Positions 49,886 through 60,268 are shown, counted from the first letter of the stretch. The stretch: DNA of 64,000 bases from Sciscionella marina DSM 45152 (GCF_000379465.1 NZ_KB905403.1:564452-628451); one strand, 5' to 3'. Translations and numbers: made by a program. The notes: a model not told the origin generated them from the letters alone.

Positions 49886-50488
49886 ATGCTTGCCGCCATG
49901 GCAAGGCCTGCGCGGTTCAGCACGGAGGATCTGCTCGATGTCGCGGTCTCGCTCGCGGCGCAGGGCGGGCCCGCCGCGGTGACCATGGCCGCCGTGGCAC
50001 GGGCGGCGGGTGCCCCGAGCGGTTCGCTCTACCACCGGTTCCCCGGCCGGACCGCGCTGCTGGCCGGGACCTGGCTGCACGCGGTGGAGGCGTTCCAACA
50101 GGGCTGCGCGGAACGGCTGCGCACCCGTCCGGCGCTCCCCGCCGCGGTGGGGACCGTGTGGTTCGCCGTGGACTGGAGCCGCCGCAACCCCGAACGGGCG
50201 CGGGTGCTGCTGCACGGCGCGGGCGAGTTCGATCAGGGGAACTGGCCGGAAGCGGACCGAACCCGGCTCGGTGAGGGCAATGCCGCGCTCGGTTCGCTGC
50301 TGCGCGAGCTGGCCGGGGTGTTGCGCGCGGACGGCGAGACGGCCGAGCACGCGCTCGAACGGCTGCGGCTGGCCGTGGTGGACCTGCCGCTCGCGCTGGT
50401 GCGGCGGCATCTGCTCGGCGGGGAACTGGGCACCGGAACCGCCGCGCTGGCGGCGAGCTCGGCGCAGCGGCTGCTCGAGCACCCATAG
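49886..50488 (+). CDS. TetR-family regulator
   Basis: 200 aa from ATG 49886; ATG 49898 (starting MARPARF) is equally likely and neither has a strong RBS. HTH at ~25-60 (VTMAAVARAAGAPSGSLYHRFPGR). It is divergent from the SRPBCC-like gene with one palindromic operator between. The C-terminal sensor has no assignable ligand. Confidence 0.88.
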   Translation: MLAAMARPARFSTEDLLDVAVSLAAQGGPAAVTMAAVARAAGAPSGSLYHRFPGRTALLAGTWLHAVEAFQQGCAERLRTRPALPAAVGTVWFAVDWSRRNPERARVLLHGAGEFDQGNWPEADRTRLGEGNAALGSLLRELAGVLRADGETAEHALERLRLAVVDLPLALVRRHLLGGELGTGTAALAASSAQRLLEHP

Positions 50489-50601
50489 TCGTTAACTATG
50501 TCATCGATTCATGATCGCTCTTTCCGTCTATCGCAGTTCTGTGACGTGCAGAGATCGTGAGGCGGATCGGCGCATTCGAGTGCGTTCGCGGGCTCGGGGG
50601 C

Positions 50602-50629
50602 TTGCATTCGATCGCGAGCGACCTAGGCT
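50602..50629 (+). promoter_or_regulatory. Candidate housekeeping promoter of the sulfatase gene
   Basis: TTGCAT (50602-50607) and TAGGCT (50624-50629) are separated by 16 bp and lie about 40 bp before the GTG at 50670, a good match to the actinobacterial primary sigma consensus. Confidence 0.45.
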
Positions 50630-50669
50630 CGTTCCCCGAGTTCACCGTGCGCGGCCGAGGAGGTAACAG

Positions 50670-53018
50670 GTGTCAGAGGATCGTTCGCGGCTTCCGCTCC
50701 CGGACCCGGAGGCGCCACGGGCGACCGCCCTGGATGTGCACGATCAGCACCCGCCGTTCGAACCGCGGCAACCGCGCCGGGCCCCGGAAGGCGCGCCGAA
50801 CGTGGTCCTCGTGCTGCTCGACGATATGGGATTCGGGGCACCGAGCGCGTTCGGCGGCCCCTGTTCGATGCCCACCGCGGATCGCCTCGCCGATGGCGGG
50901 CTGCGGTACACGCGGTTCCATGTCACCGCCATCTGCTCGCCGACCAGGCAGGCGTTGCTGACCGGGCGCAATCACCATTCGGTCGGCATGGGCGTGACCA
51001 CGGAGATGTCCAGTGCCGCACCGGGCTACACCGGGATCCGTCCGCAGTCGGCGGCCACGATGGCGCAGCTGCTCTCCGGTAACGGCTACAACACGGCCGC
51101 GTTCGGCAAATGGCACCAGACCCCGGCCCGGGATGTGAGCGCGGCAGGCCCGTTCGACCGGTGGCCGACCGGCGAGGGCTTCGAGAAGTTCTACGGTTTC
51201 CTGTGCGCGGAGATGAACCACTGGTACCCGGTGCTGTTCGACGGTACGAATCCGGTGGAGCCCAGCCGGTCCCCGGAGGAGGGCTATCACCTCTCCGAAG
51301 ACCTTGTCGACAAAGCGATCGACTGGGTGCGCACCCAGCGTTCGCTGAAACCGGACACGCCGTTCTTCGCCTATCTGCCGTTCGGCGCCACGCATGCGCC
51401 CTATCACGTGCCCGCCGAATACCGGGACCGCTACAAGGGCCGGTTCAGCCACGGCTGGGACCGGCAGCGCGAGATCACCCTGGAAAAGCAGAAGGAACTC
51501 GGGGTGGTGCCACCGGACACCGAACTCGCGCCATGGGCCGAGGGAGTGCCGCACTGGGACGAGCTCGGCGCGGCCGAACGCGGGGCGGCCGAGGCGCTGA
51601 TGGAACTCTACGCGGGGTTCGCCGAACATACCGATGTCCAAATAGGACGGTTGGTGGACGCGCTCGGCGAACTCGGCGAGCTGGACAACACGCTGTTCGT
51701 CTACATCCTCGGGGACAACGGTGCCTCGGCCGAGGGAGGCCTCGGTGGCACGCTGAACGAGCACCGGATCGCCAGCGGGATCACCGACACCGCCGAGCAC
51801 ATCCTCGACAACGTCGAAGCACTCGGGGATCCGAGTACCCACGCGCACTATCCGGTCGGCTGGGCACTCGCGATGAACACGCCCTATCAGTGGACCAAAC
51901 AGGTCGCCTCGCACTTCGGCGGCACCAGGGACGGGATGATCGTGCACTGGCCCGCGGGGATCGCCGAACGCGGCGGGATCCGCGACCAGTTCCACCACGT
52001 CATCGATGTGCTGCCGACCCTGCTGGAGGCCGCCGGGATCCCGGAACCCCGTGCGGTCAACGGAATCACGCAGCAGCCGATCGAGGGCACCAGCATGCTG
52101 TACAGCTTCGACGCCCCGGAGGCTCCGGACCGCCATCGCACCCAGTACTTCGAGATGGTCGGCAATCGTGGGATCTATCAGGACGGATGGACCGCGGTGA
52201 CCAGGCACGGCACCCCGTGGGAGATGGTGCAGGATCAGCGGCGCGGCTTCGATCAGGATCGCTGGGAGCTCTACGACACGAACACCGATCCGAGTCAGGC
52301 GCACGATCTGGCCGCCGAATTCCCGGAGAAGCTCGAGGAACTCAAGCAGTTGTTCCTCATCGAGGCGAGCAGGTTCAACGTGTTCCCACTGGACGACCGG
52401 ATGACCGAGCGGGAGAACCCGAAGGAGGCGGGCAGGCTCGACCTGATGGGCGACCGGCGCTCGATCACCTTCCACGGCGGCGCGCCACGGCTGACCGAAG
52501 AGACCGCGCCCAATGTGAAGAACCGCTCGCACGTACTCACTGCCGATATCGAGACCGGAGAACGGACCGGCGGGGTGCTGCTCGCCCAGGGCGGCCGGTT
52601 CGGCGGCTGGTCGCTGTACCTGGTGGACGGAAAACCGTGCTACGCCTACAACTACTTCGGCACCCAGACCCATCACGCGCGGGCTACGCAGCCGATTGCG
52701 CCCGGCAGACACGAGATCCGGCTGGAATTCGACTATGACGGCGGCGGGGTCGGCAAGGGCGGAACGGCCCGGCTGTACGCGGACGGCACCGCGCTCGCCG
52801 AGGTGCGGGTGGATGCCACGATCCCGTACTACTTCGCGTTCGACGAGACCTTCGATATCGGGGTCGACCGCGCATCCCCGGTCACCGAGGACTACGCGCC
52901 GCTGCGCAATGCCTTCGAGGGGGTGCTGCACTCGGTGCGGGTGGACCTCGGCGCGGATCTGCACAGCGATGCGGAGACCGACCGGGAAGCGGACCTTTTC
53001 CGGGCCGCCCATGAATGA
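50670..53018 (+). CDS. Arylsulfatase (type I sulfatase)
   Basis: 782 aa from GTG 50670, RBS GGAGG. The formylglycine-forming motif is C89-S-P-T-R93, followed by QALLTGR. The metal site includes D51/D52 in VLVLLDDMGFG, FGKWH, and GDNGASAEGG later. The alkaline-phosphatase-like fold spans ~40-560, and the remaining ~200 residues form a C-terminal beta domain usual in the larger PAS-type arylsulfatases. It hydrolyses sulfate esters; activation requires a formylglycine-generating enzyme, not encoded here. No signal peptide, so probably cytosolic. A LysR gene follows 22 bp downstream. Confidence 0.93.
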   Translation: MSEDRSRLPLPDPEAPRATALDVHDQHPPFEPRQPRRAPEGAPNVVLVLLDDMGFGAPSAFGGPCSMPTADRLADGGLRYTRFHVTAICSPTRQALLTGRNHHSVGMGVTTEMSSAAPGYTGIRPQSAATMAQLLSGNGYNTAAFGKWHQTPARDVSAAGPFDRWPTGEGFEKFYGFLCAEMNHWYPVLFDGTNPVEPSRSPEEGYHLSEDLVDKAIDWVRTQRSLKPDTPFFAYLPFGATHAPYHVPAEYRDRYKGRFSHGWDRQREITLEKQKELGVVPPDTELAPWAEGVPHWDELGAAERGAAEALMELYAGFAEHTDVQIGRLVDALGELGELDNTLFVYILGDNGASAEGGLGGTLNEHRIASGITDTAEHILDNVEALGDPSTHAHYPVGWALAMNTPYQWTKQVASHFGGTRDGMIVHWPAGIAERGGIRDQFHHVIDVLPTLLEAAGIPEPRAVNGITQQPIEGTSMLYSFDAPEAPDRHRTQYFEMVGNRGIYQDGWTAVTRHGTPWEMVQDQRRGFDQDRWELYDTNTDPSQAHDLAAEFPEKLEELKQLFLIEASRFNVFPLDDRMTERENPKEAGRLDLMGDRRSITFHGGAPRLTEETAPNVKNRSHVLTADIETGERTGGVLLAQGGRFGGWSLYLVDGKPCYAYNYFGTQTHHARATQPIAPGRHEIRLEFDYDGGGVGKGGTARLYADGTALAEVRVDATIPYYFAFDETFDIGVDRASPVTEDYAPLRNAFEGVLHSVRVDLGADLHSDAETDREADLFRAAHE

Positions 53019-53040
53019 AAGCCGAGACCGGTAGTCCACT

Positions 53041-53937
53041 GTGGAGCGTCGCGAACTCGAGTATTTCCTCGCCATCGCCGAGCACGGCAGCTATACCGCC
53101 GCCGCGCAGGCGCTGCACGTCGCGCAGCCCTCGCTCTCGCACGCGATGAGCGCACTGGAACACCGGCTCGGCGGGAAGTTGTTCCATCGCTTGCCGAACG
53201 GGATCGCGCTGACCCCGGCGGGCCGGGCGCTCGTCGATCCGGCGCGGCAGGTGATGCGGGATCTGGCCACCGCAACCGATTCGGTGCGCGAGGTGCTCGG
53301 CCTGACCGGTGGCCAGCTGGACATCGTCGCGCAGACCACGCTGGCCGTCGACCCGCTGGCCGCCCTGCTCGGCGAATACCTCGCCAGCTACCCGAATGTC
53401 GCGGTGCACGTGCTCGATCCCGAGCTCGGCAGGGAGGTCAGCGCCAGCGTGCGCAGCGGGGAATGCGAGCTCGGCATGGTGGATTCGGCGACCGAACTCC
53501 CGGAAATGCGCAGTACGCTGCTGCCCGGAAGGGAGATCCGCGTGGTGCTCCCGCCCGCATTCGCCGAACGCGCCGGAACCCGGATCGGGCTCGCCGAACT
53601 GGCCACCATGGATTTCATCGCCACTCCGGTGGGCACCGCCACCCGGGAGATCATCGAGGATGTGCTCGGCGGCTGCGCCGATCCGCCCCGGGTCGCGATC
53701 GAGACCGCACACCAGGCGATGATCGTGCCGCTGGTGGTCGCCGGGGCCGGGGTGAGCCTGCTGCCCAGATCCATGGCCGATGACGCGACCCGCGGCGGGG
53801 CGGTCGTGCTTCCACTGCGCCCCCGGGTGGTGCGCCGGGGCCGGTTGTTCTGGCGTTCCGGCCCGCTTTCCCCGGCCGCCGAACAGTTCGTGCGGCTGGT
53901 CGACCGGACCGGGAACGGGCGGAAGCAGGGGCGATAG
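53041..53937 (+). CDS. LysR-family regulator
   Basis: 298 aa from GTG 53041. N-terminal winged HTH (ELEYFLAIAEHGSYTAAAQA, VAQPSLSHAMSALEHRLG) and C-terminal substrate-binding fold with GQLDIVAQTTLAVDPLA. Located between an arylsulfatase and an MFS transporter on the same strand, it may control uptake and cleavage of a sulfated or aromatic compound. Not divergent to a target, which is less usual for LysR. Confidence 0.92.
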   Translation: MERRELEYFLAIAEHGSYTAAAQALHVAQPSLSHAMSALEHRLGGKLFHRLPNGIALTPAGRALVDPARQVMRDLATATDSVREVLGLTGGQLDIVAQTTLAVDPLAALLGEYLASYPNVAVHVLDPELGREVSASVRSGECELGMVDSATELPEMRSTLLPGREIRVVLPPAFAERAGTRIGLAELATMDFIATPVGTATREIIEDVLGGCADPPRVAIETAHQAMIVPLVVAGAGVSLLPRSMADDATRGGAVVLPLRPRVVRRGRLFWRSGPLSPAAEQFVRLVDRTGNGRKQGR

Positions 53938-54069
53938 CGGTGTTCTATCGACTGCCTAGAAATCGGGTATCGCCCTTTTGTTGACCCGCAGTGAAATTCG
54001 GTGCGAGCATCTACGAAATTGTTGATGCGCCGACCATTTCGGACCGGAAACCGATCGTGAGGAGTCACC

Positions 54070-55431
54070 ATGAGTTTCACGGCCGTGGACAACGCGCCCA
54101 TTACCGGGTTCCACCGAAAACTGGTCGTCGGCTGCTGTGGTGGCCCGTTGCTGGACGGGTACCTGCTCGGTATCGTCGGGGTCGCGCTCGCCGGTGCGAC
54201 CACGGAACTGCGCCTGAGTGCGACAAGCGTGGCCGTGGCCGGGATCGCGGCGCTGGTCGGCATGTTCTTCGGCGGGCTCGTCTTCGGCCCGATCACCGAC
54301 CGGGTCGGGCGCAAACCCATGTACACCCTCGATCTGCTCGTGCTGATCGCCGCCTCGGTGCTCTCGGTTTTCGTCACCTCGTCCTGGCAGCTCATCGTGC
54401 TCCGGTTCGTGATCGGGGTCGCGATAGCCGCGGATTATCCGATCGCGACCACCCTGCTTTCCGAATGGTTGCCGAAAAAACACCGCGGCCGGATGTTCAC
54501 CGCGGTCATCATCATCTGGTACATCGGGACCGCGCTCGCCTATTTCGTCGGCTATCTGCTCACCGAGATGCTCGGGGAAGCGGGCTGGCGCTGGATGCTC
54601 GGCAGTTCCGCGGTGCTCGCGATCATCGTGTTCCTGATGCGGCTGAGCACCCCGGAATCTCCGCGCTGGCTCGCCGGTGCCGGCCGGATTTCCGAGGCGC
54701 GCCAAGTGATCGAGCGCGCGCTGCAGACCAGGGTGGACCTCGCCGAGCTGGAGAACATCGGGGAGAGCGAGACCGAACGCGGCCGGATCGGGGAACTGTT
54801 CCGCGGGATCTACCGGCGCCGTACCCTGTTCGTGGTCGTCTTCTTCACCTGCGCGATCATTCCGCTGTTCGCCCTGCTGACCTTCGGGCCCCGGCTGCTC
54901 GGCTCGTTCGGCATGGGCGAGGGCAACGCGTCGAACCTCGGCACCGCGCTGATCAATCTGGTGTTCGCGCTCGGCTGTCTGCCCGCGATGCGGCTACTGG
55001 AAACAGTCGGGCGGCGGCGCACGATCGTCTTCTCGTTCGCGCTCATGGTGCTACCACTGGTGGCGCTCGGTCTTTTCCCGGCCGCCTCGCCCTTGCTGAC
55101 CATCGGGTTCTTCTGCCTCTACGCGCTGTTCTCCGGTGGTCCCGGAATCCTGGAATGGGGCTACCCCAACGAACTGTTCCCGACCCGCATCCGCGCGGCC
55201 GCGGTCGGCATGGCGGTGGCACTCACCAGGTTCGGCGCCGCGGTCGGTACTTTCCTCGTTCCGCTCTCGCTGACCGGTCTCGGTGCCTCGACCACCCTGT
55301 TCATCGGCGCGGGAATCACCTTCCTCGGTTTCCTCGCCTGTGTGGCCTGGGCCGAGGAAACCTCGCAGCGTTCGCTCGAGGAGACCGGAGGCGGTGTGGC
55401 CGCTCGGCCGCGCGCCCGAAACCGTGTGTGA
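54070..55431 (+). CDS. MFS transporter (sugar/aromatic-acid symporter type)
   Basis: 453 aa, 12 membrane segments, RBS TGAGGAG. MFS motif GPITDRVGRKPMY in loop 2-3, DLLVLIAASVLSVF, a central loop with RLSTPESPRWL (the PESPRW motif of the sugar-porter/SP-like and organic-acid carriers) and NELFPTRIRAAAVGMA. It probably imports an organic acid or sugar-like compound by proton symport. Its placement beside the sulfatase/LysR pair suggests linked use; the 3-hydroxyanthranilate operon is 1.9 kb away. Confidence 0.88.
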   Translation: MSFTAVDNAPITGFHRKLVVGCCGGPLLDGYLLGIVGVALAGATTELRLSATSVAVAGIAALVGMFFGGLVFGPITDRVGRKPMYTLDLLVLIAASVLSVFVTSSWQLIVLRFVIGVAIAADYPIATTLLSEWLPKKHRGRMFTAVIIIWYIGTALAYFVGYLLTEMLGEAGWRWMLGSSAVLAIIVFLMRLSTPESPRWLAGAGRISEARQVIERALQTRVDLAELENIGESETERGRIGELFRGIYRRRTLFVVVFFTCAIIPLFALLTFGPRLLGSFGMGEGNASNLGTALINLVFALGCLPAMRLLETVGRRRTIVFSFALMVLPLVALGLFPAASPLLTIGFFCLYALFSGGPGILEWGYPNELFPTRIRAAAVGMAVALTRFGAAVGTFLVPLSLTGLGASTTLFIGAGITFLGFLACVAWAEETSQRSLEETGGGVAARPRARNRV

Positions 55432-55580
55432 CCGTAAGATTTTCGCGTGCTCCGATCGCGCACCAATGATCGAGCACGTCGAGTTCAGTGGCGACTGTCG
55501 CCTCGGTAGGCATGGTCCCGGCTGAATCGGTGTTCGTGCGTGGCGGGTGGCCATCTTGGTCGGGCTCCGCGCCGGTCGGC

Positions 55581-55955
55581 TCAGCCGTTCTCCTCGAGGT
55601 AACGGCCGGTGATGACCTGCACCGGGATCCGGATGAACAGATCCCCCGCGGCCCGTAGCCGACAGGAGAGCGCGCGCTTCTCCTCGGCGCCCTCGATGCG
55701 CCGGGCCATGCCGACCGCGACCACACTCCATCCGCTCCGGCGCACTTCATCGATGCTGTCGGCCTCGAAGGCGACGACCGTGTCCGCGAGCCTCCCGAGC
55801 GCCCCGTCCGTCGTGGTGCGCACGAGGATGTCCTGATCCTGCATCAGGAATCCGACCGGCCGGATCGCGGGGAGCGCGTCCTTGGTGAACACCAGCCTGC
55901 CGATGGTCGCCTTGCGCAACAGCCGGAGACACTCATCCCAGGGCAACTCACGCAT
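55581..55955 (-). CDS. PPOX-class (pyridoxamine 5'-phosphate oxidase-like) flavin-binding protein
   Basis: 124 aa. The split beta-barrel start LPWDECLRLLRKATIGRLVF and PAIRPVGFLMQDQDILVRTT are typical of the small PPOX proteins that bind FMN, F420 or heme and act as reductases. WSVVAVGMARRIEG and IRIPVQVITGRYL follow. Monocistronic. The cofactor cannot be read from sequence. Confidence 0.82.
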   Translation of the reverse strand: MRELPWDECLRLLRKATIGRLVFTKDALPAIRPVGFLMQDQDILVRTTTDGALGRLADTVVAFEADSIDEVRRSGWSVVAVGMARRIEGAEEKRALSCRLRAAGDLFIRIPVQVITGRYLEENG

Positions 55956-56082
55956 GATCCCTCCCTCGCCTCGGCCTCACCTGTGACCATTACTCAACGG
56001 CGGTTTCCCCGTACAGGGCAGAAGGTCATCATCCGGGACGACGACCGGCACGAGTCGGCAACCCGGGCGTGCCCGGGGTGAC

Positions 56083-56229
56083 TCATCCCTCCGGACAGGG
56101 TTCGGGGACATCGGGGGTGCCCTTCTCCGGTACAGCGACGGGTGCGCCGGACGCTTCTGTCCACAGTGGACGCATCCGGATCCCGGGGAAGAGTTCGCGG
56201 ACCGGGGACTCGGTGACGAGGATGCTCAT
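56083..56229 (-). pseudogene. Cupin-domain remnant
   Basis: A 48-aa frame from ATG 56229 (9 bp after the LysR stop) reading VRELFPGIRMRPLWTEASGA. This resembles the beginning of small cupin/ChrR-like proteins, then ends at a stop after PDVPEPCPEG. The metal-binding strands of a cupin are missing, so it is probably a truncated relic. Similarity is short; moderate doubt. Confidence 0.4.
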
Positions 56230-56237
56230 GTGCCGGG

Positions 56238-57167
56238 CTAGGCGAGTTCCGCGCGGATGGCCGAACCGACCGCGTCCAGTTCACTGAGCAGTCTGCGCGC
56301 GGTGGGGCTCGGCGGTGTGCTGTCCGCGAGGGTGACCCCGACGGTGCGCGTGGTCTCGAGTTCGGTACCCAGCAGGCTCAGCTGGTCCTCCCCGCGTGCG
56401 ACGAGTTCGGGAAGCGCAGCGAGCACATCGGTTTCCAGCAACAGGGACCGCATGGTCAGGATCGAGGTGCACTCGATCCGGTCGGCGGGCAGCGGGAGGC
56501 CGTGTCTGGCCAGCGCGGTCTCGAGTTCCTGGCGCAGTGTGGTCTGCGCGATCGGCACGATCCACGGATAGTGCAGCAGTTCCGTGAGTGGTGGCGGTGT
56601 GGCCGATCTCGTCACGGGATGCCCGGCACGGGTCACGAGCCGGATCGGTTCGCGGTAGAGAGCCCTGCGCACGGTGCGGTCCGCTTCGACCGAGGACAGC
56701 CTGCCGACGGTCAGGTCCAGTTCACCGGAGAGCAGTTCGGTGCGCAGCAGTTCCGGGGAACCCTCCTGGACGATCACGGTGATCCCGGGATGGGCCCGCT
56801 TGAGCCGGGCGATGGCGCGTGGCAGCAGCACATTGGACCCGGCGAGATGGGTGCCGACGATGACGGTTCCGGTCGCGCCCGCGGAGAGCTCGCTGAGGTG
56901 TTTGCCCGCGCGGCGCACCTCGCCGAGGATGGCGTCCGCGTGCTCGAGGAAGGCCGTACCGTGCTCGGTCGGGCTCATCCCGCGCACGGTGCGCTCGAAC
57001 AGGCGCACGCCGAGCAGGTCCTCGAGTTCCCGGATACCGCGGGTGACCACGGGCTGGGTGATGTGCAGGTGTTCCGCGGCGGTCACCACGCTGCCGTGCT
57101 CGGCGACCGTGGTCGCCAGGACGAGGTGCCGCAGCTTCAGCCGGCCGTCGAGCAGATTGTCCGCCAT
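56238..57167 (-). CDS. LysR-family regulator of the aminomuconate operon
   Basis: 309 aa. HTH at ~15-60 (LRHLVLATTVAEHGSVVTAA, HITQPVVTRGIRELEDLLG), effector domain with TGTVIVGTHLAGSNVLLPRA and hinge. It belongs to the GbpR/PcaQ-like group by layout. It is divergent from the six-gene 3-hydroxyanthranilate operon, its presumed target, with a 121-bp intergenic region containing an imperfect dyad. Confidence 0.9.
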   Translation of the reverse strand: MADNLLDGRLKLRHLVLATTVAEHGSVVTAAEHLHITQPVVTRGIRELEDLLGVRLFERTVRGMSPTEHGTAFLEHADAILGEVRRAGKHLSELSAGATGTVIVGTHLAGSNVLLPRAIARLKRAHPGITVIVQEGSPELLRTELLSGELDLTVGRLSSVEADRTVRRALYREPIRLVTRAGHPVTRSATPPPLTELLHYPWIVPIAQTTLRQELETALARHGLPLPADRIECTSILTMRSLLLETDVLAALPELVARGEDQLSLLGTELETTRTVGVTLADSTPPSPTARRLLSELDAVGSAIRAELA

Positions 57168-57184
57168 GGGCCCATCCTAGCCAG

Positions 57185-57203
57185 GCCCTATAGCCATATG
57201 GGC
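57185..57203. promoter_or_regulatory. Imperfect dyad in the LysR/nba intergenic region
   Basis: GCCCTATAGCCATATGGGC has GCCC/GGGC ends and a perfect CCATATGG core (57194-57201). It is a plausible LysR recognition site 18 bp upstream of the LysR start codon; not more than suggestive. Confidence 0.3.
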
Positions 57204-57288
57204 ATGTCCGGTTCGCAGGAAAGTATTTCCCCGGCATGCCGGGAGCGCGCGAAGATCGTCCTGGCACGGTGAACAGGAGGTGGTCGGT

Positions 57289-58725
57289 GTGCCCCTTGCG
57301 CACTACATCGGTGGCCGGTTCGAGGAATCGGGTGTTCCGTTCGAACTGGTCGATCCGGCCGACGGGACGGTGATCGGCACGGTCCCCGAAGCGGACGCGG
57401 CGACCGTGGACCGCGCGGTCACCGCGGCGCGCGCGGCGCTGACCGGGTCCTGGGGTGCCTGCGGCGATCAGGAACGCGGCGCGATGCTGCACCGGATCGC
57501 CGAAGGAATCCAGGTCCGGTTCGAAGAATTCGTCGCCGCCGAGGTCGCGGACACCGGCAAACCGGTCGAGCTGGCGCGCACCGTGGACATTCCGCGCGCG
57601 ATCGCGAACTTCCACGCCTACGCGGATCTGTTGTGGGGCCGCGCCGAGGACAGTTATCACACCCCGACCGAGGACGGCGCGGGCGCGCTGAACTACACGG
57701 TCCGCCGCCCGCTCGGCGTGGTCGCGGTGATCGCGCCGTGGAATCTGCCGCTGCTGTTGCTTTCCTGGAAGGTCGCCCCGGCACTGGCCGCGGGGAACGC
57801 GGTGCTGGCCAAACCTTCCGAGCTGACCCCGTCGAGCGCCACACTGCTCGCCGAGGTCGTCGACGCGGCCGGGCTGCCCGCGGGCGCGTTCAATCTGCTG
57901 CACGGTTTCGGCGCGGACAGCGCGGGGGCGATGCTCACCGCGCACTCCGGAGTGGACGCGATCGCGTTCACCGGGGAATCCGCGACCGGGAGCGCGATCA
58001 TGCGGTCCGCGGCGCAGCGGCTCGCCCCGGTCTCGTTCGAGCTCGGCGGCAAGAATCCGGCCCTGGTGTTCGCCGACGCGGACTTCGAGGCCGCGGTGGC
58101 CGGCACCGTCCGCTCCGTGTTTACCAATGCGGGCCAGGTCTGCTTGTGCACCGAACGGGTCTATGTCGAGCGGTCCATCTTCGGGGAGTTCGTCGAAGCG
58201 CTCGCCGAACGCGCGAAAACGCTGCGCCTCGGTGCCCCCTACGATCCGGGCACCGAGATGGGGCCGCTGATTTCCGCGCAGCACAAGGAAAAGGTGCTCG
58301 GCTACTACGAGCTCGCCAAACAGGGCGGCGCCACGGTGCACGCCGGTGGCGGCGCCCCGGACCGCAGCGGCTTCTTCGTGGAGCCGACCGTGCTCACCGG
58401 GCTGCGCGAACAGGACCGGCCGGTGCGCGAGGAGATCTTCGGCCCGGTCTGCCATCTGGCCCCGTTCGATACCGAGGAGGAGGCGCTGCAACTGGCGAAC
58501 GACAGCGAATACGGCCTCGCCGCGACGGTGTGGACCGGCTCGCTTTCCCGCGCGCACCGGGTCGCGCCACGGCTGCAGACCGGGATCGCCTGGGTGAACT
58601 GCTGGAATCTCCGGGATCTGCGCACCCCCTTCGGCGGGGTGAAGGCCTCCGGGATCGGGCGCGAGGGCGGAAAACACTCCCTCGACTTCTTCTCCGAACC
58701 GATGAATGTGTGCGTGAAACTGTGA
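57289..58725 (+). CDS. 2-Aminomuconate 6-semialdehyde dehydrogenase (NbaE/AmnC-like)
   Basis: 478 aa from GTG 57289 with AGGAGG eight bases upstream. Aldehyde dehydrogenase fold: [20 protein letters not shown] (NAD-binding), E251 in FELGGKNP and catalytic C285 in [13 protein letters not shown]. The CLCTERVYV form and the C-terminal [18 protein letters not shown] are characteristic of hydroxy/aminomuconic semialdehyde dehydrogenases. Context with HAO, ACMSD and a RidA-type deaminase identifies the substrate as 2-aminomuconate semialdehyde. First gene of the operon. Confidence 0.9.
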   Translation: MPLAHYIGGRFEESGVPFELVDPADGTVIGTVPEADAATVDRAVTAARAALTGSWGACGDQERGAMLHRIAEGIQVRFEEFVAAEVADTGKPVELARTVDIPRAIANFHAYADLLWGRAEDSYHTPTEDGAGALNYTVRRPLGVVAVIAPWNLPLLLLSWKVAPALAAGNAVLAKPSELTPSSATLLAEVVDAAGLPAGAFNLLHGFGADSAGAMLTAHSGVDAIAFTGESATGSAIMRSAAQRLAPVSFELGGKNPALVFADADFEAAVAGTVRSVFTNAGQVCLCTERVYVERSIFGEFVEALAERAKTLRLGAPYDPGTEMGPLISAQHKEKVLGYYELAKQGGATVHAGGGAPDRSGFFVEPTVLTGLREQDRPVREEIFGPVCHLAPFDTEEEALQLANDSEYGLAATVWTGSLSRAHRVAPRLQTGIAWVNCWNLRDLRTPFGGVKASGIGREGGKHSLDFFSEPMNVCVKL

Positions 58726-58736
58726 CCGGACAAGCG

Positions 58737-59513
58737 ATGACCGAAGCCGCGGACCGCTTGGCGCGGGCACACGCCAGCGGCGAACCCGTCGAACCGGTGC
58801 GCGAACTGCTCACCGATGTGGATCAAGCGTACGCGGTACAGCGGGAGCTGGCCCGGCGCTGGACCGGCGAGGGTGCCCGGCGCACCGGCCGCAAAATCGG
58901 GCTCACCTCGCCGAGTGTGCAGCGCCAGCTCGGCGTGGACACCCCGGATTTCGGCGCGCTGTTCGCCGGGATGGCGGTGCCCGAAGGGGCGGAGATCCCG
59001 GTGGGTGCGGTACTGCAGCCGCGGGTCGAGGCGGAGATCGCGCTGGTGCTCGACGCGGATCTGACCCAGGAGCGGCACACGATCACCGAGCTGATCGGCG
59101 CCTGCGGCTATGCGCTGCCCGCGATCGAAATCGTCGGCAGCCGGATCCGGGACTGGGACATCAGCCTGCTGGACACGGTGGCGGACAACGCTTCGGCGGG
59201 GCGCTATGTGCTCGGCGGCACCCCGGTTCCGCTGCCCGCGGCCGGGGACCTGCGGCTGGCCGGGATGGTGCTGGAGCGCCGCGGGGAACCGGTCTCCACC
59301 GGTGCGGGCGCGGCCTGTCTCGGGCACCCCTTGCGTGCGGCGCTGTGGCTCGCGGACACTCTCGCGCGGTACGGGGAACCATTGCGCGCCGGGGACACCA
59401 TCCTGACCGGGGCGCTCGGCCCGGTCGTCGCGGCGGAGCCCGGGGATGTGTTCGAGGCGCGCATCGAAGGGCTCGGCGGCGTGCGCGCCGCGTTCGCGAA
59501 GGAGACGGTATGA
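58737..59513 (+). CDS. 2-Oxopent-4-enoate hydratase-like (fumarylacetoacetase-fold)
   Basis: 258 aa from ATG 58737; GTG 58722, overlapping the previous stop, is the alternative. Hydratase/decarboxylase family: [32 protein letters not shown] and the metal-site [16 protein letters not shown]. It adds water to 2-oxopent-4-enoate in meta-cleavage. Paralogous to the next gene; which is hydratase and which decarboxylase is assigned by the [16 protein letters not shown] loop, typical of the hydratases, so there is some uncertainty. ATGA overlap with the next gene. Confidence 0.82.
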   Translation: MTEAADRLARAHASGEPVEPVRELLTDVDQAYAVQRELARRWTGEGARRTGRKIGLTSPSVQRQLGVDTPDFGALFAGMAVPEGAEIPVGAVLQPRVEAEIALVLDADLTQERHTITELIGACGYALPAIEIVGSRIRDWDISLLDTVADNASAGRYVLGGTPVPLPAAGDLRLAGMVLERRGEPVSTGAGAACLGHPLRAALWLADTLARYGEPLRAGDTILTGALGPVVAAEPGDVFEARIEGLGGVRAAFAKETV

Positions 59514-60268
59514 GTGTGGCAGTCATGGCCGGGGTACTCGACACGGCCGCGCGCTCGGCGCGGGCGGTGCCCCGGCTGACCGAGGAACGCGAACTCGATG
59601 TGCCGCAGGCCTACGCGGTGCAGCGGGCGCTCGTGGATCTCCGGCTCGGCCGCGGGGAACGGCTCGCCGGAATCAAACTCGGATTCACCAGTGCCGCGAA
59701 GATGCGCCAGATGGGCGTCTCCGATCTGATCTGGGGACGGCTCACCGATGCGATGCGGCTGGCCGACGGCGCACACCTGGAACTCGGGAACTTCGTGCAT
59801 CCGCGCATCGAACCGGAGATCGCGTTCCTGATCGGGGACCGCATCGACGAGCGGACGGCCGATCCGGTGCGCGCGATCGAGGCGGTCGCTCCCGCCTACG
59901 AGATCATCGATTCCCGCTACGAAGGCTTCCGGTTCTCCCTTCCCGATGTGATCGCGGACAATTCCTCGTCCGCCGCGTTCGGGGTCGGGGCCTGGCGCGC
60001 ACCCGATACCGAGCTCGGCAACCTCGGCATGCTGCTGGAGATCGATGGCCGGGTCGCCGAAACCGGGAGCAGTGCGGCGATTCTGGGACATCCGCTGCGT
60101 TCGGTGCACGCGGCCGCCCGGCTGGCCGCGACCGCGGGGCTCGCGCTCGAACCGGGCTGGGTGATCCTCGCCGGGGCCGCGACCGCGGCGGTCGCGCTGG
60201 AACGCGGCACACACGCGCGAGTCCGGACGAGCGTGCTCGGCACGGTGGAGGTGACGGTGCATGACTGA
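59510..60268 (+). CDS. 4-Oxalocrotonate (2-oxo-3-hexenedioate) decarboxylase
   Basis: 252 aa. Same fold as the upstream hydratase but with the decarboxylase-type [28 protein letters not shown] and [10 protein letters not shown]. The metal-ligand region [20 protein letters not shown] follows. Converts 4-oxalocrotonate to 2-oxopent-4-enoate, usually as a complex with the hydratase; the two adjacent genes overlap by four bases. The stop overlaps the next ATG region by eight bases. Confidence 0.87.
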   Translation: MSVAVMAGVLDTAARSARAVPRLTEERELDVPQAYAVQRALVDLRLGRGERLAGIKLGFTSAAKMRQMGVSDLIWGRLTDAMRLADGAHLELGNFVHPRIEPEIAFLIGDRIDERTADPVRAIEAVAPAYEIIDSRYEGFRFSLPDVIADNSSSAAFGVGAWRAPDTELGNLGMLLEIDGRVAETGSSAAILGHPLRSVHAAARLAATAGLALEPGWVILAGAATAAVALERGTHARVRTSVLGTVEVTVHD

